A DNA stretch of 64,000 nt from Actinomadura nitritigenes (lineage in GTDB: Bacteria; Actinomycetota; Actinomycetes; Streptosporangiales; Streptosporangiaceae): the NCBI RefSeq assembly GCF_017573545.1, contig NZ_JAGEOK010000041.1, positions 1 through 64,000 on the forward strand, written 5' to 3'. The notes beneath the pieces are model-generated. The model searched no databases, was not told where the DNA came from, and saw nothing but the letters and a program-made list of their open reading frames with translations. This document shows, in pieces, positions 23,831 to 31,826 of the stretch. The position numbers and the translations under genes are program-made. Positions within the stretch are counted from its first letter, which is position 1. Every line of letters starts with the position of its first letter.

Positions 23831-24631
23831 ATGGTCCGGAAGGCTCGCCACAACTCGCAGGCCATCAGCCCGACGCTCATCGCGTTCGGGAACCAGGTGC
23901 GCTACTACCGCGAGCGGATGAAGCTCAGTCAAGACCGTCTCGGCGAGCGATTCCCCGTCAGCGGCTCGTACATCGGGCAGATCGAGGTGGGCAAGACCCG
24001 CTGCACCGAGGAGTTCGCGCAGCAGCTGGACGAGCTGGTGGGCGCAGACGGGTGCCTCGCCCGGCTCTGGAAGGACCTCGTCCAGGACGCCGCCTACCCC
24101 ACCTGGTTCGACTGGCCCGCCATCGAACGCGACGCCGCGATGCTCCAAGCCTTCCAGATATCCGTGGTCGATGGCCTGCTGCAGACTCCCGACTACGCGA
24201 TGGCCCTGTTGGAAGACAAGGCGGCAGTGGAGGCGCGCATGGCACGGCAGAGCATCCTCTTGCGAGAAGATCCGGCTCCGCCAGCCCTCGCTGTTCTCCT
24301 CGACGAGGCCGTCCTCTACCGCGAAGTCGGCGATCACAGAGTCATGCGAGAGCAGCTAGAGCATCTGATCGAGGTGCAGGGAAGACGCCTCACGGTGCAG
24401 ATCGTGCCGTGCGCGGTGCACGAGGGCCTCTCCGGTTCCTTCGTGCTCGCGACCATGGCGGACCGCAGCGAGGTAGCTTATGTGGAGACGGCGATTCGCG
24501 GTCTCACGATGGCGGGCGTCGGGGACGTGGCGAAACTTTCCGAATCGCTATGCTCCTTGCGGGCCAACGCTCATTCCGTGCGAGAGTCCATGGAGATTAT
24601 CCGTAGGGTGGTAGCGGAGAGATGGACCTGA
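23831..24631 (+). CDS. XRE regulator with DUF5753 (WhiJ-like)
   Basis: 266 residues. The helix-turn-helix is FGNQVRYYRERMKLSQDRLG with FPVSGSYIGQIEVGK (about 19-60). DUF5753 follows, marked by FQISVVDGLLQTPDYA near 115 and GRRLTVQIVPCAVHEGLSGSF near 185. This is the WhiJ/Scr1 regulator type, which works with a DUF397 protein encoded next to it. Here the DUF397 gene starts 10 bases before this stop. Such modules repress development or secondary metabolism in Streptomyces. Confidence 0.92.
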   Translation: MVRKARHNSQAISPTLIAFGNQVRYYRERMKLSQDRLGERFPVSGSYIGQIEVGKTRCTEEFAQQLDELVGADGCLARLWKDLVQDAAYPTWFDWPAIERDAAMLQAFQISVVDGLLQTPDYAMALLEDKAAVEARMARQSILLREDPAPPALAVLLDEAVLYREVGDHRVMREQLEHLIEVQGRRLTVQIVPCAVHEGLSGSFVLATMADRSEVAYVETAIRGLTMAGVGDVAKLSESLCSLRANAHSVRESMEIIRRVVAERWT

Positions 24632-24834
24632 ACAACATTTCCTGGCGTAAGAGCAGCCACAGCACCAACAACGGCGGGCAGTGTGTCGAGCTTGGTGCTC
24701 TCCCCAATGCCGTCGTCGCACGAGACAGCAAGGACCCGGACGGTCCCAGGCTGGTGTTCGACCGGCGTGCGTTCGCGGAGTTCCTGACGAGCGTCGAGCG
24801 GTGGTCACCGGATGGCGGTGGCCGGGTGCGTTGA
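24622..24834 (+). CDS. DUF397 protein
   Basis: 70 residues; ISWRKSSHSTNNGGQCVELG and VVARDSKDPDGPRLVFDRRA, then FAEFLTSV, are the full DUF397 consensus. It overlaps the XRE gene by 10 bases, so the pair is coupled. DUF397 proteins are thought to antagonise the cognate WhiJ-like DNA-binding protein. Confidence 0.93.
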   Translation: MDLNNISWRKSSHSTNNGGQCVELGALPNAVVARDSKDPDGPRLVFDRRAFAEFLTSVERWSPDGGGRVR

Positions 24835-24851
24835 GTCGTGGCGTGTCGCCC

Positions 24852-25373
24852 TTATGCGGGCTTTCGGACTTCCGTCGTGCGGTGCTGCGGCGCGGGAACT
24901 CCGCCTCCCGCCGTCGGATGGTTCCAGAGGATCTGCACCTTCTTGGGGTGGTGGCGATCGGCCCGGCACGCGTATCCGGTCTTGCCCGCGCCGATGGCGC
25001 CGGCGATCATGGGCGACACCGCCGCCGTGCTGTCCGTCTCGTACGGGGCCTCGCCAGGGGTCTGTACTCGCACGTGGAACCGGTAGACGCGGTCGTCGTT
25101 GATGGTCGAGCGCTCGTCACTCACCTTGAGGACCGTGGCGGTGCACCGCAGCGCGTCAGAGGCGCTGACCTGGCTGGTCATGAGCTGGTGCTCCTGTTTC
25201 ACCACGAAGGTCATCGCCCAGCCGATGCCCACGGCGGCGAGCATCATGAGCACGCCGCCGGCTACCGTGCCGTCGCGGTCGCGTATGCCGGTCACGAGGC
25301 CGAACAGGCCCATGGCGAACACGCCCAGCAGCACGACGTACAGGAAGACGTTAAAGACGATCACAAGGTTCAT
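24852..25373 (-). CDS. two-TM membrane protein of unknown function
   Basis: 173 residues from ATG 25373. Two N-terminal hydrophobic segments (VIVFNVFLYVVLLGVFAMGL and GGVLMMLAAVGIGWAMTFVV) are followed by a soluble beta-rich part, ATVLKVSDERSTINDDRVY with VRVQTPGEAPYE and CRADRHHPKKVQILW. The arrangement resembles DUF3592-type membrane proteins, in which an exchangeable vector of beta-strands follows the helices; I make that link only tentatively. It is convergent with DUF397. Confidence 0.6.
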   Translation of the reverse strand: MNLVIVFNVFLYVVLLGVFAMGLFGLVTGIRDRDGTVAGGVLMMLAAVGIGWAMTFVVKQEHQLMTSQVSASDALRCTATVLKVSDERSTINDDRVYRFHVRVQTPGEAPYETDSTAAVSPMIAGAIGAGKTGYACRADRHHPKKVQILWNHPTAGGGVPAPQHRTTEVRKPA

Positions 25374-25542
25374 TGAACGCCGTATCGGCCGGAATGCGGT
25401 GCGGAATCGTGGCCGCAAAAGGACTGCCGGATTCGGTGGCCGGACTTGTCTCCCTCGACGGCCGGGGTGGTTGTCCCGGTGTCGAGGGAGACCGTTGTCG
25501 CCCAGGTCAGTGGTTCTGGGCCTTGAGGTGCTCGTTCATGTA

Positions 25543-26220
25543 CTAGATCTTGAGCCGGTAGCCGCCCGCCATCCGGCCGAGGTTGTCGATGTGCGGCATG
25601 GCCGCGAGGGCGCGGTAGGCGGTGGCGCGGACCTTCGCCGGGGCGGGTGTCGCGGCCAGCAGATCCTTGAGCAGGTTGATGGTGGTGATCTGCGGCTGGT
25701 CCCGGGCGCCCGGAGCGGCGCTCGGAGCAGCGCGGCCTTAAGCTGGACGGGATCGGTCGGCAGCCGCTGGATGTGGGCGAAGCCGAGGTCGGCGACCCTG
25801 ATCAGCGACCGCTTCTCGACGCGGCTGACCAGGCCCGGCGCGACGCTGAGCCACGTGCTGCCGTCGCGCCGCGTCCACCACTCGGAGACCTGGGTGACCC
25901 TGCCCAGCTTTTCGACCCACCTGGTGTGCCAGTACCTGCCGGAGCTCGCGGGCTTGGACCCCGCGGTGGTCGCGGCGGCGAGCATGACCTGCCGCCCGGA
26001 CAGGACCGGCTCCTACTACGCGTCCGGCGCCGACAGATCGGAGACGACCGCGGCCGCCGCGGCTGTGAGCCCGACTCCGGCGGCGATCCAGCGCTTCCTG
26101 CGCCTGGGCTTGACGGGGCCGCCGCGCATCGTGTTCTGGAGCCGGTGCCGGCTGCGGTTCACGGTGTCGGTGGACGGTTCGGGCCCGGCCGTTGCCGCGC
26201 CGGACCTGGACAGCGGGGCG
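25543..26220 (-). pseudogene. decayed CU044_5270-type membrane-anchored protein gene
   Basis: Three consecutive minus-strand frames together give one protein. First comes LSRSGAATAGPE with the single TM WIAAGVGLTAAAAAVV, ending in stops near 26020. Next, after a shift, is AATTAGSKPASSGRYWHTRW with SEWWTRRDGSTWLSVAPG and PTDPVQLKAALL. After another shift near 25720, QPQITTINLLKDLLAATPAP, ALAAMPHIDNLGRMAG and a TAG at 25543-25545. This is the layout of actinobacterial CU044_5270-family proteins (TM plus secreted domain, usually beside an ECF sigma factor). The N-terminus is also missing, cut off by the GNAT gene. At least two frameshifts make it non-functional. Confidence 0.72.
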
Positions 26221-26225
26221 GTGGA

Positions 26226-26801
26226 TCACTCGGGAGCGGCCCATTCCTCGGCCAGGATCGCGTATGAGAGACCGTCGAGCCATCCCTTGGTGCGGTGGAG
26301 GGAGTCTTTCACCGTGTGCTGTTCGCGGCGCATCCCCACCCGCTCCATCAGCCGCCACGAAGGTTCGTTGTCGTAGAAGCACTCCGCGTGCAGGCGGCGC
26401 AGGCCGAGCCTCCCGAAGGCGATGTCGATGAGGGCGCGTACCGCTTCGGTGGCGTAGCCCTTGCCGCCGTAGGAGGGATCCAACGTCCACCCGAGCTCTG
26501 CTTGGACGCCTTTCGCCTGGTCGGCGACCTCCTCCTGGGCCCAAGCGTCCTGGACCTGCAGCGTCAGATCGCCGATCACCCGGCCGTCCAGTTCGACGAC
26601 GAGCAGGTCCGTGAGCCGCTCCTCGCGGAGAAAACGCTCACGGTAGCCGTCGTACGTCGTCGTGGCGGCCCCGACCCACTCGTGAGTCTCCGGCAGTTGC
26701 CGGTAGGTCCAGGTCGCGTCCAGGTCGTCGGGGGAGGCCCGGCGCAGCAGCAGCCGGTCGGTGGAGATCGGCCAGTCCAGCGTGTCGAGTGGGTGGCGCA
26801 T
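26226..26801 (-). CDS. GNAT family N-acetyltransferase (RimJ-like)
   Basis: 191 residues from ATG 26801. ISTDRLLLRRASPDDLDATW is the standard RimJ/RimL-type entry, with GWTLDPSYGGKGYATEAVRAL carrying the acetyl-CoA loop (GGKGYA) and LGLRRLHAECFYDNEPSWRL followed by ERVGMRREQ. It probably acetylates a protein N-terminus or small amine; the substrate is unknown. The adjacent pseudogene on the same strand begins 6 bases after its stop. Confidence 0.9.
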   Translation of the reverse strand: MRHPLDTLDWPISTDRLLLRRASPDDLDATWTYRQLPETHEWVGAATTTYDGYRERFLREERLTDLLVVELDGRVIGDLTLQVQDAWAQEEVADQAKGVQAELGWTLDPSYGGKGYATEAVRALIDIAFGRLGLRRLHAECFYDNEPSWRLMERVGMRREQHTVKDSLHRTKGWLDGLSYAILAEEWAAPE

Positions 26802-26894
26802 GGGCTCATGCTGACAGAGCCGTGGTGACACACAAAACGGATTACTTCCTGAACGACGCGCTGCCGTGCCCGCCGCCCGCCGGAAGACCTGCCG

Positions 26895-27398
26895 GTGCGC
26901 GTGAGCCTTGTCCACGGAGAACTCGTCGTGAGGGCGCGCCGCCGTCCGATTCACCAGCGCATCGCGCGGCGGTTGGCGACTCGCATCGAGGACGCCGCCC
27001 CCGATGCCTGGCAGGTCGACACCGACGTGGACGTCCTCCTCGACGACGACGAGGTGGAGCCGGTCGAGATCGCTCCCGACATCGTTGTGTACTCCGCCGT
27101 CCATGACGTCTACGAGCGTCCGATCCCGGCTGAGTTGGTCGTTCTCGTCGCCGAGGTCGTGTCGCCGTCCACCAAGCGCAAGGACCGGCGGACGCAGCCC
27201 GCGCTCTACGCGGAGGCGGGGATCCGGCACTACTGGCGTGTGGAGACCGACCAGACCGCACCGGCGTTCGCGGTCTACACATATGAACTGGACGACGCCA
27301 CCGGCGCATACGTCGCGAGCGGTGTGCACCATGACCGGATCGCCCTCGCCGTGCCGTTCGACCTGGACATCGAGCTCAAGGCCGTCCGCGAGCGCTGA
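26895..27398 (+). CDS. Uma2 family putative endonuclease, short N-terminus
   Basis: 167 residues from GTG 26895. The DUF820/Uma2 core is seen: VHGELVVRARRRPIHQRIA, VDTDVDVLL, IAPDIVVYS, LVAEVVSPSTKRKDRR (PD-(D/E)xK-like acid and Lys) and ALYAEAGIRHYWRVE. Typical members have about 20-35 more residues in front; an in-frame TGA at 26850 limits the upstream frame, so the N-terminus is short or truncated. A DNA target is not established for the family. Confidence 0.8.
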   Translation: MRVSLVHGELVVRARRRPIHQRIARRLATRIEDAAPDAWQVDTDVDVLLDDDEVEPVEIAPDIVVYSAVHDVYERPIPAELVVLVAEVVSPSTKRKDRRTQPALYAEAGIRHYWRVETDQTAPAFAVYTYELDDATGAYVASGVHHDRIALAVPFDLDIELKAVRER

Positions 27399-27475
27399 GA
27401 CCGGGTCGTCCACGGGTCCGCTGAGGGGCCGGAGGATCGCTGGGTGTTCCTGCAGGTCGTGTCATGACCCTGCGG

Positions 27476-28033
27476 TCATTTGCCGCGGGCGCCGTCGATG
27501 CGCTCGCGGAGGAGGTCCGCGTGCCCGTTGTGCTGGGCGTACTCCTCGATCATGTGGAGGAGCACCCAGCGCAGCGAGACCGTCCCGCGCCAGGCGTCCC
27601 GGCCCTCGACGTCGAGGTGAGGCGCGGCGGCCGTGAAGGCGCCGGCGAAGGCGACCTCGTCGCGCCACGCGTCCCAGGCGGCGGCGATCACGCCGGGGTC
27701 CGGGACGGCGCCGTCGAAGTCGCCGTCCGGGTCGGCGGCGGACGAGAAGCGCGGCGGGGCGTCGTGCCCGGCCAGCACCTGCCGGAACCAGCGGCGCTCG
27801 ACGTCGGCGAGGTGCCGGACGAGCCCGAGCAGCGACAGCGTCGACGGCTCGACGGCCCGGAGCGCCAGCTCCGCGCCCAGGCCCGCGCATTTCAGCTCCA
27901 GCGTGGCCCGCTGCGACGCGAGGACGTCGAGGAGCATGCGGCGCTCGTCGCCCACGGCCGGGAAGGCGAACCTGTCCCCGTCGCCGTCGGCTGCGAAGAA
28001 CTCGGCTCTTCTGGACCGTGCGATGCCGCTCAT
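27476..28033 (-). CDS. DinB/DUF664 family protein
   Basis: 185 residues from ATG 28033. LVRHLADVERRWFRQVLAG and the C-terminal HMIEEYAQHNGHADLLRE supply the three His of a DinB-type four-helix metal site. Members of this group include thiol-dependent (mycothiol) transferases. The start overlaps the dehydrogenase stop by 4 bases (ATGA), so the two are cotranscribed and translationally coupled; whether their functions are linked is not evident. Confidence 0.88.
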   Translation of the reverse strand: MSGIARSRRAEFFAADGDGDRFAFPAVGDERRMLLDVLASQRATLELKCAGLGAELALRAVEPSTLSLLGLVRHLADVERRWFRQVLAGHDAPPRFSSAADPDGDFDGAVPDPGVIAAAWDAWRDEVAFAGAFTAAAPHLDVEGRDAWRGTVSLRWVLLHMIEEYAQHNGHADLLRERIDGARGK

Positions 28034-29061
28034 GCCGCCGCCTCGACGCGGCGGCGGGCGAGGGCGTCGGCGGCCTCGGCGAGGCTCTGGCCGAGGCGGG
28101 ACGAGGTGTCGAGCAGGCCGGTGACGGTGTCCTCGATGGCGGCGACGCGGGCCCGGGCCTCGTCGGGACCGAGGCGGTGCAGCTCCGCCGTGACCGCGTG
28201 GATCACCCCGCCCGCGCTGGCGACGTAGTCGGGCACCCACAGGATCCCGCGCCGGTGCAGCAGGTCCGCCACGCCGGGGGCGGCGAGCTGGTTGTTCGCG
28301 GGCCCGACGACGGCCCGGCAGCGCAGCCGCGGCACGGTCCGTTCGGACAGGACGCCGCCGAGGGCGGCGGGGACGAGGACGTCGACGTCCGCGCCGAGGA
28401 TCTCGTCGGGACCGGTCCAGGCGGCGCCGAGCGCTTCGGCCGCCCGCCGCCTGCCGGGGTCGATGTCGGTGACCGTCAGCTCGGCGCCCTCCGCCGCGAG
28501 CAGGCCCGCGAGATGCGCGCCGACGCGGCCGAGGCCGATCAGGCCGACGCGGCGGCCCGCGAGGCTCCGGGTGCCGTACAGGTGGCGGGCGGCTGCGCGC
28601 AGCGCGGCGAGCGTCCCGTCCGCGGTGTGCGGGGACGAGTCGCCGCTGCCGCCCGCCTCGGCGGGCCGGCAGAAGACATGTGGCGTGATCTCGCCGATCA
28701 CCGCCATGTCGGCGGGCGACGTGCCGACGTCGGGCCCGCCCGAGTACGCCCCATCGAGCGCGGCGATCGCGTCGCCGACGTCGTGCAGCGCGTCGCGCCG
28801 CCGGGCCGCGTCCAGCTCCGTCCCCTCGGGGAGCGCCACGACGGTCTTCCCGCCGCCGTTGGACAACCCGGCGGCCGCGAACTTCGCGGTCATCGCGGCC
28901 GACAGCCGGAGGGCGTCGGCGAGGCCGTCCCGCCAGCCGGGGTACCGCCACATCCGCACGCCGCCGGCGGCCGGACCGAGGGCCGTCGAGTGGACGGCGA
29001 TGAACACCGGCAGTCCCGTGCGCGGGCCGGTCCGCATGACCACCTGTTCGTGCTCGAACAT
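28030..29061 (-). CDS. leucine/valine dehydrogenase (Glu/Leu/Phe/Val family)
   Basis: 343 residues. Substrate and catalytic residues are visible: Lys60 in MTAKFAAAGL, Lys72 in NGGGKTVV and Asp111 in GPDVGTSPADM. The NAD-binding segment is VGLIGLGRVGAHLAGLL. This is the branched-chain amino acid dehydrogenase type, NAD-dependent oxidative deamination of Val/Leu/Ile to 2-oxo acids, as with Streptomyces Vdh. The Lrp/AsnC regulator is divergent 106 bases away, consistent with amino-acid control. Confidence 0.9.
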   Translation of the reverse strand: MFEHEQVVMRTGPRTGLPVFIAVHSTALGPAAGGVRMWRYPGWRDGLADALRLSAAMTAKFAAAGLSNGGGKTVVALPEGTELDAARRRDALHDVGDAIAALDGAYSGGPDVGTSPADMAVIGEITPHVFCRPAEAGGSGDSSPHTADGTLAALRAAARHLYGTRSLAGRRVGLIGLGRVGAHLAGLLAAEGAELTVTDIDPGRRRAAEALGAAWTGPDEILGADVDVLVPAALGGVLSERTVPRLRCRAVVGPANNQLAAPGVADLLHRRGILWVPDYVASAGGVIHAVTAELHRLGPDEARARVAAIEDTVTGLLDTSSRLGQSLAEAADALARRRVEAAA

Positions 29062-29167
29062 CGTTTCCCCTCCGAACGCACATCTTCCTCACACAGAATC
29101 AGGCAAATGCTTGTCGGCGAACAGATGTACCGAACGAATGGTTGATTTTGGTGCTACGTTCCGGGGC

Positions 29168-29635
29168 GTGGACGAACTTGATTCGGAGATCGTGCGGCTT
29201 CTCCAGACGGATGCGCGGCAGTCCAACCGGGAGCTCGCCCGCAGGCTCGGGATCGCGCCCTCGACGTGCCTGGAGCGGGTCCGCGCCCTCACCCGCCGGG
29301 GCGTGATCCGCGGCTACCACGCCGACATCGACCCCGCCGCGCTCAACCGCCGCGTCCAGGCGCTGGTGTCGATCCAGGTGCGGCCGCTCAGCCGCACCGC
29401 GATCGACGCGTTCAAGGAGTTCGCGGGCGGCCTGCCCGAGGTGCTCCGCGTGTTCGTCCTGTCCGGTGACGACGACTTCCTGCTGCACGTCGCCGTCCAG
29501 GACCTCGACCACCTGCACGCCTTCCTCGTCGACCGGCTCGCCGGCCGCCGCGAGATCACCGGCTTCCGGTCGTCGATGATCTTCGAGCAGGTCGCCGACC
29601 GCACCCCCGCGCGCCTGCCGTCCCCGCCCGCCTGA
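29168..29635 (+). CDS. Lrp/AsnC family transcriptional regulator
   Basis: 155 residues from GTG 29168 (VDELDSEIVRLLQ). A possible -10 element TACGTT ends 7 bases before this GTG, which would make it a leaderless start; ATG 29138 would add 10 residues. The helix-turn-helix is QSNRELARRLGIAPSTCLER and the ligand (RAM) domain spans VQALVSIQVRP to ITGFRSSMIFEQV. It probably senses amino acids and controls the divergent branched-chain dehydrogenase. Confidence 0.9.
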   Translation: MDELDSEIVRLLQTDARQSNRELARRLGIAPSTCLERVRALTRRGVIRGYHADIDPAALNRRVQALVSIQVRPLSRTAIDAFKEFAGGLPEVLRVFVLSGDDDFLLHVAVQDLDHLHAFLVDRLAGRREITGFRSSMIFEQVADRTPARLPSPPA

Positions 29636-29651
29636 CCCCGGGGCGGGTTCT

Positions 29652-30233
29652 TCAGGGCGTGGGCGCGGTGAGGTACCGCTGGATCGTGGGCCCGAGCCAG
29701 TCCACGATCTCCTCGCGGCCGAGCGCCACGCTCTCGGGGAACCGCAGCACGTAGCGCGTGAGCGCGAGCCCCAGCACGGTCGAGGCGCACAGCGCCGCGC
29801 GCGCCGGTGCCTGCTCCGGTTCCGGGCCCACCTGGCGGGCCAGCGGGATCAGCTGGTCGCGCAGCACGGTCTGCATGCGCTCGGCGGCGGCCGGGTCGGT
29901 GGCGCCGACCCGTATCAGCGCGGTGAGCCCCTCGTTCTCCTCCCACAGGGCGAGGAAGTGGCGCACCAGCGTCCGGCCGAGGTCCTCGCGCGGTTCGACG
30001 GGCAGGCCCGGCAGCCCGGGGTCGATCGCGACGGCCGCCGCGAACAGGGACGCCTTGTTGCCGTAGTACCGCATCACCATCGACGGGTCGATCCGCGCGT
30101 CGCGCGCGATGGCCCGGATGGTCGCCTTCTCGTAGCCGTCCGCCGCGAACCGCTCCCGGGCCGCGGCGAGGATCGCGGCCCGGGTGGCGTCGGAACGCCG
30201 TGCGGCCTGCTGGTTCTCCGTGGTGCCCGTCAT
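29652..30233 (-). CDS. TetR family transcriptional repressor
   Basis: 193 residues. RAAILAAARERFAADGYEKA and IRAIARDARIDPSMVMRYYG with NKASLFAAA form the TetR helix-turn-helix (about 18-65). The C-terminal ligand domain has the TetR_C_33-like VLGLALTRYVLRFPE. Three copies of a GCCAAC-N4-GTTGGC type operator lie in the 131-base gap to the divergent monooxygenase operon, overlapping its promoter. It therefore probably represses that operon and itself. Confidence 0.93.
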   Translation of the reverse strand: MTGTTENQQAARRSDATRAAILAAARERFAADGYEKATIRAIARDARIDPSMVMRYYGNKASLFAAAVAIDPGLPGLPVEPREDLGRTLVRHFLALWEENEGLTALIRVGATDPAAAERMQTVLRDQLIPLARQVGPEPEQAPARAALCASTVLGLALTRYVLRFPESVALGREEIVDWLGPTIQRYLTAPTP

Positions 30234-30247
30234 GCCAACGAGTGTAG

Positions 30248-30319
30248 GCCAACGCCTGTTGACAATCCACGATCGCGCGACCTACGTTTGCCAACAAGCG
30301 TTTGCCAACAAGCGTTGGC
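30248..30319. promoter_or_regulatory. TetR operator array with three GCCAAC inverted repeats
   Basis: O1 30248-30263 reads GCCAAC-N4-GTTGAC, O2 30290-30305 GCCAAC-N4-GTTTGC, and O3 30304-30319 GCCAAC-N4-GTTGGC (perfect). O1 covers the -35 of the plus-strand promoter and O2/O3 cover its transcription start. O2 and O3 share two bases. A 14-base direct repeat (GTTTGCCAACAAGC) results from this packing. Confidence 0.75.
30259..30288 (+). promoter_or_regulatory. sigma70-type promoter of the monooxygenase operon
   Basis: A consensus TTGACA -35 (30259-30264) is followed by TACGTT (30283-30288) after 18 bases, about 76 bases before the start codon. It is embedded in the operator array, as expected for a repressed operon. 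Confidence 0.6.
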
Positions 30320-30364
30320 GGAGTCGCGCGGCACGACGACCCACGGCGAGAGGAAGTACCGAAG

Positions 30365-30715
30365 ATGGCCCAGCTGAAGAGCCTGGACCCGAGCACGCCG
30401 ATGTTCGCCCAGTTCACCGAGAAGACCGGACCCATCGTCCTGGCCAACACCTTCCTCGTCCCGCAGGAGAGGGCCGAAGCGTTCCTGCCCCTCTTCCGGA
30501 GGCAGGCCGAATTCATGAAGGCGCAGCCGGGATTCGTCTCGCTGCGGATGCACAAGGGAACGGCGGGCAGCCGGCTTCTGATGAACGTCGCGGTCTGGGA
30601 GTCGACCGAGGCACTCGCCGCGGCGTTCGGCAGCCCGGAGTTCCAGCGCATGGCCGCCGAGTTCCCCGACGACATCGTGTCCTACCCGCACATCTTCGAG
30701 CAGATCGACGCCTGA
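30365..30715 (+). CDS. antibiotic biosynthesis monooxygenase (ABM) domain protein
   Basis: 116 residues from ATG 30365 with GAGGAAG upstream. VLANTFLVPQERAEAFLPLF, QPGFVSLRMHKG and NVAVWESTEALAAAFGSPEF follow the dimeric ferredoxin-like ABM fold. These small proteins oxidise or degrade aromatic or quinone-like compounds, or haem. First gene of a three-gene operon under the TetR repressor. Confidence 0.85.
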   Translation: MAQLKSLDPSTPMFAQFTEKTGPIVLANTFLVPQERAEAFLPLFRRQAEFMKAQPGFVSLRMHKGTAGSRLLMNVAVWESTEALAAAFGSPEFQRMAAEFPDDIVSYPHIFEQIDA

Positions 30716-30841
30716 CACCGCGGCCGCAGCCGGGGAGGGCAGCCGGAGACGCCCTGCCGTCCCCCGGAAGGTCACGCATCCATGCACCAGGCCAGGCCGT
30801 CGCGAGCCCCCGCGCAGCCCCGTCCCAGAAAGGGAGTCCCC

Positions 30842-31228
30842 ATGACCGTGGAACTGAACCACACCATCGTCCCCGCCCGTGACCCGAAGGCTTCGGCGCG
30901 GTTCCTGGCCGGAATTCTCGGCCTGACCGTCGATCCGCCGCTGGCGCACTTCACACCGGTCACGCTGGCCAACCATGTCACCCTCGACTACGACCGGCTG
31001 GACGACTTCGAGCCGCACCACTACGCGTTCATGCTCGGCGAGCAGGAGTTCGACGCCGCCCTCGCCCGCATCCGGCACGGCGGGATCGCCCACTACGGCG
31101 ATCCCGCATGCCAAGAGATCGGGCGGATCTATCACGGCAAGCACATCAAGGGCCGCAGGGGCACCTACTTCCACGACCCCGACGGGCATCTCATGGAGAT
31201 CCTCACCCCGGGCGACGCCGGATCGTGA
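30842..31228 (+). CDS. VOC family (glyoxalase-like) protein
   Basis: 128 residues from ATG 30842 with AAAGGGAG upstream. A single glyoxalase/dioxygenase fold: LNHTIVPARDPKASARFL with His near 7, and the C-terminal GTYFHDPDGHLMEILTPG with the usual metal Glu. It may bind or open a ring compound, or confer resistance by sequestration. Second gene of the TetR-controlled operon. Confidence 0.88.
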   Translation: MTVELNHTIVPARDPKASARFLAGILGLTVDPPLAHFTPVTLANHVTLDYDRLDDFEPHHYAFMLGEQEFDAALARIRHGGIAHYGDPACQEIGRIYHGKHIKGRRGTYFHDPDGHLMEILTPGDAGS

Positions 31229-31319
31229 GGCCGACGGCGCCCCGAGCGGGCCGATCTCGTCCGCCCCGCCACGCCCTGCCCTGCCCTGCCCCGTTTCCGA
31301 ACGTCGAAGGAGAAGCGCC

Positions 31320-31787
31320 ATGTCGCTGAAGAACGTCAATACCGTCCTGGTCGCCGTCTGCGCCTTGTTCGTCCTCTATCTCGGGCTGTCCTTCATCCTG
31401 GCCCCGGAGGCGTCCACCCAAGGCGTCGGCCTGCCGGAATGGCGCGCCGGCGGCGGTGACGGCTTTCTCATCATGAAGGGCACCCGGGAATTCGCGATGG
31501 GCCTGGTCATCGGCATCCTGCTGCTGACGGGCCACCGCCGCGCGCTGGGCTGGGTCCTGCTGATGGAGGCCGTCGCCCCGTTCGGCGACATGATCAACGT
31601 CCTGGCCCACCGCGGCCCCCTCGCCGCCGCGTTCGGCATCCACGGCCTGACCTCGGCGCTGATCGCGATCATCGGCCTGCTGATCCTCCGCGAGACCCGT
31701 ACGGTCGCGGACGACCGGCACCGCACGGCGAGCATCACCGGCACGGCGCCGACGTCCGATTCCGTGCCGCTCCGCACAGCGAACTGA
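31320..31787 (+). CDS. DUF4267-type membrane protein
   Basis: 155 residues from ATG 31320 with GAAGGAG upstream. Four hydrophobic segments (VLVAVCALFVLYLGLSFIL, FAMGLVIGILLLTG, ALGWVLLMEAVAPFGDMI, GLTSALIAIIGLLIL) fit DUF4267, a four-TM family. KGTREFAMGLV after TM1 is the typical loop. Function unknown. Third gene of the TetR-controlled unit. Confidence 0.8.
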   Translation: MSLKNVNTVLVAVCALFVLYLGLSFILAPEASTQGVGLPEWRAGGGDGFLIMKGTREFAMGLVIGILLLTGHRRALGWVLLMEAVAPFGDMINVLAHRGPLAAAFGIHGLTSALIAIIGLLILRETRTVADDRHRTASITGTAPTSDSVPLRTAN

Positions 31788-31826
31788 TCAGACCGGCCGG
31801 GGCGGACCGCGCCTCGCCCCTCGGCG

